A DNA stretch of 39,192 nt from Verrucomicrobiales bacterium (lineage in GTDB: Bacteria > Verrucomicrobiota > Verrucomicrobiia > Limisphaerales > UBA9464). Position numbers and translations under genes: made by a program. Each line of letters opens with the position of its first letter. The first letter of the stretch is position 1. Positions 1 through 9,804 of this stretch are shown in pieces. Where the stretch lies: contig SXSK01000339.1 in the NCBI GenBank assembly GCA_005793375.1, positions 1 through 39,192 of the forward strand, read 5' to 3'. The notes beneath the pieces were generated by a model. The model did no database searches. It had not been told where the DNA came from and saw only the letters and a program-made list of their open reading frames with translations.

Positions 1-101
1 AGCGTGGCCATTGTGAAAAATCAGCCGAGTTCTCAATATCCCGCCTGCCTATTGTTCTTCCGCGGGTCCATCCTTCAACCAATCCGGCCAAACCACTTTT
101 C

Positions 102-3100
102 TTGAAACTGCCCTGGTCTGGCTTCACGTTGCTCCCACCGGAATCGACCTCGGTGGTGTTTACCAACAAGCTGCGGGCGGCGGATGGAGCGCAGAACCGT
201 ACCTTCTACAATGGCTCCGGCGTGGCCGCCGGCGATTTTGATGGGGACGGCCTGGCGGATCTCGCTTTGGTCGGAATCGAGGGACGGCTTTCATTGTTTC
301 GGAATCTGGGAGCCTGGCGATTCACGAATGTGACCGCCGGGTCGGGCGCGGTGGCGACCAACCTGATGGCGCGCGGCGTGGTGTTGGCCGACATCACAGG
401 GGATGGCACGTTGGATTTGATGATCAGTGCCAACGGAGCCGGGGTGCATTGTTGGAGCAATGATGGCCGCGGACATTTCACGGACATCACAACGTCCGCA
501 GGCATCATAGGGAAACGGGGCAGTCTCTCGATGACCTTGGCGGATGTGGATGGCAATGGCACATTGGATTTATATGTGATCAACAACCGGACCGATGACA
601 TCCGCGACCGCGGCGCGGGTCAGGTGCAATTGCGAATGGTCGGCGGAGTCCTGACCGTGCCGGACAACTACACCAACCGTTTGGGGGTCAGCAGCACGGG
701 CAAAATCTTTGAGTATGGCGAGCCGGATGAACTTTGGCTCAATGATGGCAGGGGACGATTTCGGATGGCCAGTTGGACCGACGGACGATTCTTGGATGAA
801 TCGGGGAAATTGTTAAAAGGGCCTCCTTTGGACTGGGGACTTGCAGGGACATTTCGAGACCTCAATGGGGATGGAGCACCCGACCTCTACATCTGCAATG
901 ACTATTGGACGCCTGACCGGCTTTGGATCAACGATGGCCGTGGGCGATTTCGGGCGGCCCCGACGCTGGCACTTCGGCAGACGAGTGGCAGTTCGATGGG
1001 AGTGGATGTCGCCGACATCAACCTGGATGGACACCCGGATCTATTTGTTGTGGACATGTTGAGTCGGGACGTGGCTTGGAGGAAACGTCAGATGCCGGCG
1101 CAATCCGATTACGACAACCTGCCCGGACAAATCGAGGAACGACCGCAGAGTCTACGCAACACGCTGCAACTCTCCCGCGGAGACGGCACCTATGCGGAGA
1201 TCGCCGAATTCGCGGGACTCGCGGCCTCTGAATGGGCATGGCAACCGGTGTTTTTGGACGTGGATCTGGATGGTTATCCCGATTTATTAGTGACGACCGG
1301 CCATATGCGGGATGTGCAAGACCGGGATGCGGCGGCGATCGTTGAATCGCGAGAGCGCAACTACGGCGAGATCACGAATCCGGCCGAACGCCGCCGATTG
1401 TTCGTCACGGATCGCGTGGCGAACCTGAGTGTCTACCAACCCTTGAACACACCGATCGTGGCGTTCCGCAATCGCGGAAACCTCACCTTTGAGGAAACGA
1501 CCCTCCGATGGGGCACGGACCAACTCGGAGTTCACCATGGATTGGCAACGGCGGACTTCGATGGCGACGGAGACTTGGACTTTGCGGTCAACAACTTGAA
1601 TGGCCCCGCCGCGCTGTACCGGAATGACTGTCCGGCGGGACGGTTGGCGGTTCGAATAAAGGGGCGGGGCCCGAACACACAGGCGATCGGCGCCGTGGTG
1701 ACGTTGCGGGGGGGGGCGGTCCCTGAACAACGCTTGGAGGTGATCTCCGGTGGCCGGTACCTTTCAGGCGGGGACCCGTTATTGGTGTTTGCCACCGGCA
1801 CGAACACGACCGGCATGACGTTGAAAGTCCGATGGCGCAACGGCACGTGGCGAGAAATGGCGGGCGTGCAAGCCTGGAGATTGTATGAGTTGGATGAAGA
1901 CTCGGCGTTGGATAAGCCATCGGTCCCACTGTCTGAGTCGGCGAGTGCGCCTTTGTTCGAAGACAAAACGGCGATCCTGAATCATTCGCATCACGAAATC
2001 CTACACGAGGATTTTGAGCGGCAACGGTTGTTGACCCGGCGATTGAGTCAGAAGGGACCTGGTGTCGCCTGGGTGGACTGGGACTCCGATGGTTGGGAAG
2101 ACCTAGCGATTGGGGGTGGTGCCGGATCCACACTCGCGGTGTTCCCGAATGATCGCCGTGGGGGATTTGGTGCCTCAACCAACTTCCTAACCGCACGCGA
2201 TCAAGTCGCCTTGGCGGCTTCTGGGACCCGCTTGTTTGTGGCAGAATCGAACTATGAGGACGGTCGAACGATGGGACCTGCAGTTCGAGTGTTGGAAGCT
2301 GGGAAACCCGCTGTGCCGGTGTTGAATGCCTCGACGAATATGATTGGGGCGGTAGCGCTGGCCGATTGGGATGGGGATGGAGATCTGGATCTTTTCGTGG
2401 GCAACGCCTTTGCTCCGGGCCGCTGGCCCGAGCCGGTCGATTCCTGGCTTCTTCAACGCGAACCTACAGGCTTCGTTTCGACAAAAAGTCTGCATCACGT
2501 GGGTACCGTGAATTCGGCCATCTGGTGTGATCTTCAGTCGGATGGGTATTCCGATTTGGTGATCGCCAATGAATGGGGGCCGATCACGGTGTTCCGCAAC
2601 GTGGCCGGGAAACTGGGCGCGTGGAATCCGACAGTGACTTTCTCTGGAGATTCGGGGACGAAAACGATCCCGCTCAATCAGCTCACCGGTTGGTGGACAG
2701 GTTTAGGGGCGGGGGACTTTGATGGCGATGGCCGCATGGATTTGGTCGCTGCCAATTGGGGATTGAATTCGGAGCACCACGCATCCATGGAACGTCCCGC
2801 CGTATTGGTGGCGGGCGATTGGTCAGGAGACGGCACATTGGGATTGATCGAGACCGTCTATGACCGACGATTAGGAGCCGTGACACCCCTGCGTTCCTTG
2901 CCTCAATTGTTGAATGGCTTGTCTTTCCTGGAGGGTAAGTTCGCGACTCACCGTGCTTACAGCGAGGCGACCCTAGAGGACGTGACTCGTTTGCATCCGG
3001 CCAGACCCCAGCAATTTGAGGCGATTGAATTCAGATCATTGGTGCTGCTGAACCGGGGTGATCAATTCGAGGCTCGCCCGTTGCCTGGGGTGGCACAACT

Positions 3101-3683
3101 CACCCCGGCCTTCACCCCGGTGGTCGCCGATTTCGACGGTGACGGCCGCGAGGATCTGTTCCTGAGCCAGAATTATTTCGCGACCCGCCCTGGTGTGCCG
3201 AGGCTCGATGCCGGTCGAGGACTGCTTCTCTCAGGCGATGGTCGGGGGGCATTCCAACCCATCGGGGGCAACGATTCTGGGTTGTTGATCTACGGGGAAC
3301 AACGGGGGGCTGCCACCGCAGATTTTGACCATGATGGACGCGCGGATCTTGTCGTCGCACAGAACGGGGCGGCAACGCGACTGTTCCGCAACCGACGCGG
3401 TACACCCGGCCTGCGTGTCCGTTTGATGGGGCCGGCCGGAAACCCCGACGGAATCGGCGCCGTCGCCAGGGTCAAAAGCAGGGACGCGCATGGGCCAGCC
3501 CGCGAGTGGCATGGAGGTTACGGCAATGGATCCCAGAACGGCGCGGTCCAGGTGATGTCAGTGGGATTGGGGGACGCGATCGCGAATGAGTTGGTGGTTC
3601 GATGGCCCGGTGGGACGAGTCAAACGGTGTCCATCCCGGTGCACGCGCGGGAAGTCACCGTGACTTTGAGTCATACCCGATGA
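102..3683 (+). CDS. VCBS/FG-GAP repeat protein with ASPIC/UnbV modules
   Basis: Large beta-propeller-type protein, probably exported; the ligand is unknown. Calcium-loop FG-GAP/VCBS motifs recur along the chain, for example GDFDGDGLADLALV near residue 43, DVDGNGTLDLYV near 148, DLNGDGAPDLYICN near 254, DFDGDGDLDFAVNN near 487, DFDGDGRMDLVAANWG near 870 and DFDGDGREDLFLSQN near 1010. An ASPIC/UnbV module lies at about residues 515-600 (PNTQAIGAVV, ISGGRYLSGGDP) and a second UnbV-like module closes the protein (WPGGTSQTVS). The start is uncertain: the first in-frame start codon is a TTG at 102 with no signal peptide after it, and the frame stays open to the left edge of the window (base 3). The true start may therefore lie outside. 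It ends in an ATGA overlap with the next gene. The ASPIC/UnbV region contains a run of nine G (1708-1716). A broken paralogue lies at 5350-9055. Family assignment is firm; function is unknown. Confidence 0.88.
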   Translation: MKLPWSGFTLLPPESTSVVFTNKLRAADGAQNRTFYNGSGVAAGDFDGDGLADLALVGIEGRLSLFRNLGAWRFTNVTAGSGAVATNLMARGVVLADITGDGTLDLMISANGAGVHCWSNDGRGHFTDITTSAGIIGKRGSLSMTLADVDGNGTLDLYVINNRTDDIRDRGAGQVQLRMVGGVLTVPDNYTNRLGVSSTGKIFEYGEPDELWLNDGRGRFRMASWTDGRFLDESGKLLKGPPLDWGLAGTFRDLNGDGAPDLYICNDYWTPDRLWINDGRGRFRAAPTLALRQTSGSSMGVDVADINLDGHPDLFVVDMLSRDVAWRKRQMPAQSDYDNLPGQIEERPQSLRNTLQLSRGDGTYAEIAEFAGLAASEWAWQPVFLDVDLDGYPDLLVTTGHMRDVQDRDAAAIVESRERNYGEITNPAERRRLFVTDRVANLSVYQPLNTPIVAFRNRGNLTFEETTLRWGTDQLGVHHGLATADFDGDGDLDFAVNNLNGPAALYRNDCPAGRLAVRIKGRGPNTQAIGAVVTLRGGAVPEQRLEVISGGRYLSGGDPLLVFATGTNTTGMTLKVRWRNGTWREMAGVQAWRLYELDEDSALDKPSVPLSESASAPLFEDKTAILNHSHHEILHEDFERQRLLTRRLSQKGPGVAWVDWDSDGWEDLAIGGGAGSTLAVFPNDRRGGFGASTNFLTARDQVALAASGTRLFVAESNYEDGRTMGPAVRVLEAGKPAVPVLNASTNMIGAVALADWDGDGDLDLFVGNAFAPGRWPEPVDSWLLQREPTGFVSTKSLHHVGTVNSAIWCDLQSDGYSDLVIANEWGPITVFRNVAGKLGAWNPTVTFSGDSGTKTIPLNQLTGWWTGLGAGDFDGDGRMDLVAANWGLNSEHHASMERPAVLVAGDWSGDGTLGLIETVYDRRLGAVTPLRSLPQLLNGLSFLEGKFATHRAYSEATLEDVTRLHPARPQQFEAIEFRSLVLLNRGDQFEARPLPGVAQLTPAFTPVVADFDGDGREDLFLSQNYFATRPGVPRLDAGRGLLLSGDGRGAFQPIGGNDSGLLIYGEQRGAATADFDHDGRADLVVAQNGAATRLFRNRRGTPGLRVRLMGPAGNPDGIGAVARVKSRDAHGPAREWHGGYGNGSQNGAVQVMSVGLGDAIANELVVRWPGGTSQTVSIPVHAREVTVTLSHTR

Positions 3684-5281
3684 TGAATTCCTTTCAAAAC
3701 TGGGTGAGGCCGATGCGGTGGATGCCTTGGGAATGGTGCGTCGCGTTGCTCATCGCGAGTGCCCATGAGTTGAGGGGTCAAACGGCTGCTGGGTCTGGGG
3801 CGGAATCCGTGGGATTGACCGAAGTCCAGCGCGGCGCGGCATTGGCGCAGCAGTACTGTTCTGCCTGCCATTTGTTTCCGGAACCTTCGTTGTTGGACAA
3901 GAAGACGTGGATCAATGGAGCGCTGCGGAAGATGGCGCCTTATTTGGGGGTGGCGCGGATTCGCTACGCGGGGCGTCCTGATGGCGCGCGATTGGAGGCG
4001 TCCCATCTATTTCCACCAGCACCCTGGCTAACAGAAACGGAATGGAACGCGATTCGCCATTACTACGCTCAGGAAGCGCCTGAGACAGCCCACCCTTCAC
4101 CGGCGCGTGATCCAATCGGGATGACCCTGCCTGGGTTTTCGGTGGAACGTCTCGGAAATGTTCGGACGCCGCCGTTGACCACGTTTGTGAAGGTGGATGG
4201 GGCTAAGCGTGAGATTCTTTTGGGAGACGCGGGCCTTGGAGTGCTTTCGAGGTTTGGGTCTGGAGGTCGTTGGCTTGGGGAGACGCCAGTTCGGGGTGCA
4301 ACCGTGGGATTATGTTTGGATGGAGGGCGGACTTTTGCGACCTTGATCGGTGAGGTGTTTCCCTCGGATGTGCCCTCGGGGAAGCTTGTGGTGCTGCCGG
4401 ACATTGGGAGTGAGGGGGCACCGAAAGAGGTGCTTACGGGATTGCAGCGGCCGACCTGCACGGTGGTCAGCGACTTTAATGGAGATGGGCGCAATGATTT
4501 CCTGATCTGTTCCTTTGGGAATTACCTCGGCCGGCTTTCCTGGTTTGAACAGTTGCCCAATGGGCAATTCGATGAACATGTGCTGCTCGATACACCCGGT
4601 GCGTTGAAGGCGGAAGTCCTCGATGTGAACGGTGACGGTTCCATGGATTTTTTCGTTCTCATGGCCCAAGGCAACGAGGGCTTGTTCTTATTCACGAATC
4701 AAGGGAATGGAGACTTTAGCGTGCGACCACTCCTCCGGTTTCATCCCGCGTTTGGTTCGACGGGATTCGAGCTTGTCGACATGAATGGCGATCGATTTCC
4801 TGATGTTCTGTTGACCAATGGTGACAACGGGGAATACCCGTCGCCTTTCAAGAATTATCATGGTGTTCGGATCTACCTGAATAATGGGCATTACCAATTC
4901 ACGGAGGCTTTGTTCTATCCGTTGAATGGCGCTTTCAAGGCTGTGGCGCGCGATTTTGACGGGGACGGCGATGTCGACGTGGCGGCGATTTCCTTCTTCG
5001 CGGATTACAGTCGTCCAGAGGAAACCGGCTTTGTGTACCTGCAGCAACAGGGCGCGATGCAGTTCACGGCACAGACTGTTGCCGAGGCTCGCTTGGGGCG
5101 CTGGCTGACGATGGACGCAGGGGATGTCGATGGAAATGGGAGCCTGGACCTCGTGTTGGGTTCGTTCGCGCAGGGGCCGCCCGGGATTGAGATACCGTCG
5201 GCGCTGCAAGTGGCATGGCGCACAAATGGGGTTTCGGGACTCCTCATGCGCAACTTGGTGATTCCGTCGAAAAAACCTTGA
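3680..5281 (+). CDS. Secreted VCBS-repeat protein with N-terminal c-type haem motif
   Basis: Protein of 533 residues. It begins at the ATG of an ATGA overlap with the upstream VCBS gene, which indicates translational coupling; in-frame starts further upstream lie inside that gene. Residues 1-35 form a signal peptide (hydrophobic WCVALLIASAHE stretch). A haem-attachment motif CSACH follows at about residue 60, then a methionine-containing segment (RKMAPYLG) that could supply the second axial ligand. From about residue 260 onward there are VCBS-type calcium loops: DFNGDGRNDFLICSF, DVNGDGSMDFFV, DMNGDRFPDVLLTN, DFDGDGDVDVAAISF and DVDGNGSLDLVLGSF, together forming one propeller. The fusion of a short cytochrome c domain to a propeller suggests a periplasmic or surface redox-linked binding protein, but no substrate can be named. 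Confidence 0.87.
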   Translation: MMNSFQNWVRPMRWMPWEWCVALLIASAHELRGQTAAGSGAESVGLTEVQRGAALAQQYCSACHLFPEPSLLDKKTWINGALRKMAPYLGVARIRYAGRPDGARLEASHLFPPAPWLTETEWNAIRHYYAQEAPETAHPSPARDPIGMTLPGFSVERLGNVRTPPLTTFVKVDGAKREILLGDAGLGVLSRFGSGGRWLGETPVRGATVGLCLDGGRTFATLIGEVFPSDVPSGKLVVLPDIGSEGAPKEVLTGLQRPTCTVVSDFNGDGRNDFLICSFGNYLGRLSWFEQLPNGQFDEHVLLDTPGALKAEVLDVNGDGSMDFFVLMAQGNEGLFLFTNQGNGDFSVRPLLRFHPAFGSTGFELVDMNGDRFPDVLLTNGDNGEYPSPFKNYHGVRIYLNNGHYQFTEALFYPLNGAFKAVARDFDGDGDVDVAAISFFADYSRPEETGFVYLQQQGAMQFTAQTVAEARLGRWLTMDAGDVDGNGSLDLVLGSFAQGPPGIEIPSALQVAWRTNGVSGLLMRNLVIPSKKP

Positions 5282-5349
5282 AGGAATCTCTGCTTGGGAA
5301 TCGGCGAGGCGCGCGTTTGACTCCGCTCTCACAGTCACGCCGGCTCCAT

Positions 5350-8300
5350 TTAACGCAATTGAAGCGACCCGTCGATGTTTACGATGACTTCGTGCGCCAT
5401 TGGGGGCAAGGGGTGGGATGCGGTCTTGCCACCGGGCCAGCGGACCTCCAATCCGACTGGGGGACTGGGCTTCGAGAGGATTTGCCAGGCGCTGTTTTGG
5501 GACCAATAGCCATGACCTGCATGGAGTTCCCGGGCCGGCCCAGTCTTGCTGGCGAACTTCAAGCGTACTACCGAACCCCACGCATTGGGATTCCCCTCAG
5601 GGCCCACCAACCGGACACGCAACCCTGGCGAGCCGGCCGTGTTGCGCCAGAGTGTTGTTGGACCGCCATTTTGCGGCACCGCGAGGTCGGGCCTGCCGTC
5701 GCGATCGAAGTCGCCAATGGCGGCGCCGCGCTGTTCACCGTAAATGCGGACTCCGGATTCCAATGCGGACATGGATTTGAATCCGCCCTGTCCGTCGCCT
5801 CTCAGCCAAAGGCCGCGTCCAGCGTCATTTCGCGGCCATTCGGGGCGTGTCGCGAAGAAATTCTGAGCGAGGAAGAGATCCTCGTTTCCGTCGCCGTCGA
5901 TGTCAGCCGTAGCGATTCCAAATGCCGGTGAAAATTGGGCCGAATTGGGCAATTCGATGGCGACGAAGTCGTCACCGCGATTCAAGAATAGCGTGGTGGC
6001 AAGAGTTGTCGCGCCGACCATCTGGGGCTTCGCGTGCAGCGCGGTAATCCACTGCGGAAGTGGGGTAGTGCTGAAGAGGGCATGAATGGGGAATCGTTCG
6101 GTCAGTGCGGGCATGCCTTGTCCCAAGGCAGCCAGGCTGCGGCGTGGCATTTCCGTACTCAACTCTCGCGGATAATAGGATTCAATCAAATCGGTGGCGC
6201 CGCTACCGGATAGATCTCCGAAGTACAATCGGAGCGGTCGATCCTTGGACGCAGTGTAGCCGGTGTTCAGTCCCCAGTTACCCGCCACCAAATCCATACG
6301 GCCATCCCCATCAAAATCGCCCGCACCCACGCTGGTCCACCACCCAGTCAGCGATGAGAGTGCCTCGGTTTGGTCTCCACGGCTCGACCCATGGCCGTTG
6401 GGAGATTTTCGGATTGGTGGATCCCATGGTTCCAAGATTCCGGCAGAATTTCGAAAGATCCGGATCGGTCCCCACTCGCACGCGAGGACAAGATCTGGGA
6501 ATCCATCCCCCTTCAAATCACTCCAAAGTGCCCCGCTGACCATCCCAATGGATTGAAGAATGGATTCCAAACGTGAGTTTTGGTTTGGGCTGTTCCCACC
6601 GCTCGCGTGAAGTCGGGAAGTCGGTGCCCGGGGATAGTTTCCGGCGAGGAGTCGTCCTCCCAGAAACAAGTCGAGTTGGCCATCGTTATTGAAGTCGGCG
6701 GCGGCCAAGGGACCGATGCTGGACGGGGGTACGGTAATTCCCACCGAGGGCGTGATCGACAGGTTGGTGGAGCCGAGCACGGACGAAATGACCAACAGGC
6801 TGGAAGTGTTGGAACGTACGACTTCGTAGCTAGCCAAGGCTGCCAAGAGCACTGGTTTCCCATCCGGCCGAACCCAAGCCGTAAACCCCGTTACGTCATC
6901 GGGTGCCTTCCAGTCGGAATACAGCCATTGGATTTCGCCGTTGGAGGTGAAGCGACAGGCTTGGATGGATCCGCCGCGGCCCGTACCGATGACGAGTTCC
7001 TCCTGGTTATCGCCGTCGAGATCAAACCAGGCGATGCCGGGGCCGAGTGAGCTCAATTGCTTTGGAAGCAAGGGTTGGCGCGCGAAATCATCGAAAAGTT
7101 GATCCTGATGAGTGTGCCGGAGCCGGGCGGTGAGGCCGGTGAAGATGGGGCGCGGTTGTGACTTGGGCGGCGACTTAGACGCGTGTGCGTCCACTTCTGC
7201 CAATTCATACCGATGATTTGGCAAGGCATTCGTCACCACCGTTTGCAGCCCTGAGCGCCACGTGACTTCGATCTTCAGGTTGGTCGCCGAGCCAGTGGCA
7301 AAGGTTCGGGCGGAATCATCGGCTGAGAGATAGCGTCCGCCAGCAATGATCTCTTGGCTTTGATCCATCGGGCCCCCTAGGACGCGGATCCGGCCTCCGA
7401 TCCCGCCCGTATTGGGCGATCGCCCGGCGAGTCGCACGTGGAGGCGGGGGGGCGGTGCACTCGTTGCGAAATATCATGGCGCCGTCGTTGAGATTGTTGA
7501 TCGCGAGGTCCAGGTCGCCGTCATTGTCGAAATCGGCAAGCGCAATGCCCTGTGCGATGCTGGAGACATCCAGGCCCCACTGCTTGGCGCGATCCTCGAA
7601 GGTAAAATCGCCGCGATTGCGAAAGGCCGATTTTGGCGATGGATAGGGTGGGTAGGCCAGGAGGTTAGTCCGGGCGGCGGCGTCGGTTTGCTTTCCTAGG
7701 GTGCGGATCTTGGCGAGGGTGTCGCGGTCTTGGATGTCGTACATCATGCCATTGATGACCAAGAGATCCTCGAATCCGTCCAGGTCCACATCGAGAAAGA
7801 CGGGTTGCCATGACCAATCCGTCGCGGATACCCCGGCGAAATCCGCGACTTCACTCCAGCTGTTGTCGCCATTGGCCCGGTAGAGTGCGTTGCGATTTAC
7901 CTCGGGCCGGTAGTCAAAGCGGCCGGGCACATTGGGGAGAAACTGGATACCTGTGACCTGGTTCATCCGGCGAGCGTGAGTGCTGCCGGCCATCTCCACC
8001 GCTATGAAGTCCATTTCGCCATCGCGGTCGAGGTCGGCGAAGTCCACGCCCATGGAGGAGAAGGGAAATTTTCGTAGGTTCAGAAAGGACGCTTCGCGGA
8101 AGTTCCCAGTGCCATCATTGAGCCAGAGGCGGTCGAGTGTCTGGAAATCGTTGCAAACGTAAATTTCCGGAGCTCCGTCGCCAGTCAAATCCCGCATCTG
8201 AACACTGAGGCCGTAATCGGGTGGCGGGGGTTTGGGCTTGCCGGTGGCATCGAGGAAGCGTGGGGAATTCCACGGGGCCGCTGTGAAATGGCCCTTGCCG

Positions 8301-9055
8301 TCGTTCAGATAGAGCACGTCGACCTCGCCCACCTCCTCCATTCTGCCGTCCACATAGCGCAACCGGTGCGCATGAGGCCCTTGGACCACCCACTGGCCTT
8401 TGATCTTTTTGACTTCGGCGCGTCCGCCGGCTCGCAGCACACTCAGCGCGCCGTAGTTGGCGACATAAAGATCCAGATCGCCATCCCCATCGACGTCCGC
8501 GAGAGCCATGCTCGTGCTTCCGGTGTTGGAAGTGAGTCCAACTTCCGCGGTGACTTCTCGGAAATGGCCTTTCCCATCGTTGCGAAAGGCATGGACCCCA
8601 GAACCGAGCGTCGTGATGAGCAGGTCGAGATCTCTGTCGCCTTCGAGGTCAGCAAAGACCGCACCACTCGAAGTCCAATTGGGGCACAGGACTCCCGCAG
8701 CGGCCGTGATGTTTTCGAACCGCCAGTTCCCCAAGTTGCGAAATAGGGCGTTGGTGCCCGCGATGTTGCAGAAATAGAGATCGCAACGACCATCGCCATC
8801 CACATCCCCGGCGGCAACACCGGATCCGTTCATCAGGTTCGGATTTCCCGCCGCCGCGAGTGGGGAGAGGGTATTGGTGAATGTTAAGCCCGAGGCGGCG
8901 GATGGCACTTGCGTAAACCGCGCGGAAACCTACTTGGGGAAGGACAGCGCCATGGATTGATCGGCGGCTAGGGCCCGTGGAGCGGTGACGCCGATGCAAA
9001 ACCATGTGAGCGCCGTCCATGTTCCGAGAGATTTGGAATGAGCGCTGTTTAGCAT
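5350..9055 (-). pseudogene. Broken paralogue of the VCBS-ASPIC/UnbV protein
   Basis: Read on the minus strand, an ATG at 9055 opens a signal peptide (TALTWFCIGVTAPRALA then ADQ). The same frame hits TAG at 8932-8930 (codon 42) and then resumes, without a frame change, into FTQVPSAASGLTFTN and a VCBS propeller closely similar to the gene at 102. At 7446-7452 a run of seven C (coding sense) breaks the frame after NNLNDGAMIFRNECTAP. With six C the protein would continue RLHVRLAGRSPNT, which aligns without gaps to RLAVRIKGRGPNT of the intact paralogue. The remaining 690 or so residues (ASPIC/UnbV, further VCBS loops, C-terminal WPGGKTASHPLPP) are open to the stop at 5350. Gene callers will report two pieces, about 7316-8908 and 5350-7437. 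Two independent lesions argue for a pseudogene, but either could be a sequencing error. It converges on the haem-VCBS gene with a 68-base gap. Confidence 0.85.
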
Positions 9056-9330
9056 GGATGATGGCCGAGACTTGATGCCGTGTATTCAGCGGTACTTGGC
9101 CGTTCGCGGTCAACGCTGCGCCTTGGGGTAGTGAGGAGATTGGAAGGATGCGTTCAATCGCCCGGAGTGCCTGTCACCGTCGTCGGTCAGTTTTACGTTC
9201 GCCCAAACCGTGCTTCATCCCGGAGGGATGAAAGAAGTTAGCCACGGGTTGAGGGCAGCGATACCATCGGATCCCTAGAACAGTCTCAGACACGACTCGC
9301 CTTTGGCGTTCGACTCGGTAGAGTGCAGCC
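9056..9330. other. Non-coding region with palindromic repeat
   Basis: This stretch separates the divergent broken VCBS gene and the sigma-factor remnant. I see no coding sequence in it. It contains the perfect inverted repeat annotated at 9214-9232 and, just downstream, a weaker stem-like sequence with CCACGGGT and ACCATCGG facing each other at about 9242-9275. Promoters for both neighbours would have to lie here, but no convincing -35/-10 pair stood out. Confidence 0.5.
9214..9275. repeat. REP-like palindromic element (CATCCC-GGA-GGGATG type)
   Basis: TTCATCCC at 9214-9221 and GGGATGAA at 9225-9232 are perfect reverse complements around a GGA loop. The following bases (AGTTAGCCACGGGT ... 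GCAGCGATACCATCGG) look like a decayed second stem. From memory, similar CATCCCGGAGGGATG elements are dispersed in intergenic regions of Verrucomicrobiota and Planctomycetota genomes. Only one copy lies in this window, so repeat status is inferred from resemblance, not shown here. Confidence 0.55.
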
Positions 9331-9482
9331 ATGTCCTATTGCACCCAATTGCTCAACGCCATTGAGGCCGGCTATCCCCAAGCCGGCGACCAGCTGCAGC
9401 CACTGATTTATGAGGAATTACGCAACCTGGCGGCAGCCAAGATGGCGAGGGAACACTCTGGCCAGACGCTTCAACCGACCGC
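9331..9482 (+). pseudogene. ECF sigma factor, 5' remnant
   Basis: An ATG at 9331 opens about 50 residues that match the N-terminus of the Sigma70_ECF-like family common in Planctomycetota and Verrucomicrobiota: an AIEAG segment, then LIYEELRNLAAAKMARE and SGQTLQPTA. In intact members this is followed by LVHEAYLRL and regions 2 and 4. Here the sequence breaks off after QPTA and runs into unrelated sequence, so sigma-2 and sigma-4 are missing and the product cannot act as a sigma factor. The nominal frame continues to a stop at 9552 through out-of-frame WD40 sequence. Confidence 0.75.
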
Positions 9483-9683
9483 GGGAGGTTGCTCGCGGTC
9501 GGAAGTGAAAAGGGGGAAGTCTTGGTGGTCCACCCGCAGACGGGGGCTGTGATCCACCGGTTCAACACCGGTTCGGCGACCGTGTGGGTGAAAAGTTTCG
9601 GCGACGAGGACCATTCCCTCCTGACGGTGGAATCGAACGAAGTGGCGCCTCTGACGTATTCCGCCTCGCGGCTTGGTTCATAG
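9483..9683 (+). pseudogene. WD40-repeat protein, 3' remnant
   Basis: Directly after the sigma-factor remnant, but in another frame, the sequence reads GRLLAVGSEKGEVLVV, then PQTGAVIHRF and a partly decayed blade up to a TAG at 9681-9683. This is a WD40 blade, with the D-G-R-L-L-A-V-G-S class of strand and turn. It has no start of its own and only one to two blades, so it is the tail of a lost gene. In this group ECF sigma genes are often followed by a Ser/Thr kinase or WD40 gene, so a single deletion removing the middle of such a pair would produce exactly this arrangement. Confidence 0.6.
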
Positions 9684-9804
9684 TTCCCTGAGTCAGATCA
9701 GGAGCAGGATCAAGAGTAAGTAAAATGGCTTCGCATCCTACAGGTTGAGTTCCGTTCATGGGTAGACACGAAGGAACTGCAATCAAGAAGCACACAATTC
9801 CTGA

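Noticed and set aside
4688-5581. Long minus-strand frame (297 codons) opposite the haem-VCBS gene
   Set aside because: It mirrors the plus-strand gene, has no recognisable domain, and crosses the gene end without a plausible start.
7440-7460. Programmed ribosomal frameshift at the C7 tract of the VCBS paralogue
   Set aside because: The same gene also has an in-frame TAG at codon 42 and the intact paralogue needs no shift, so decay or a sequencing error is simpler.
8649-9113. A 154-codon minus-strand frame across the 5' end of the VCBS paralogue
   Set aside because: It is out of frame with the recognisable signal peptide and propeller, and has no domain of its own.
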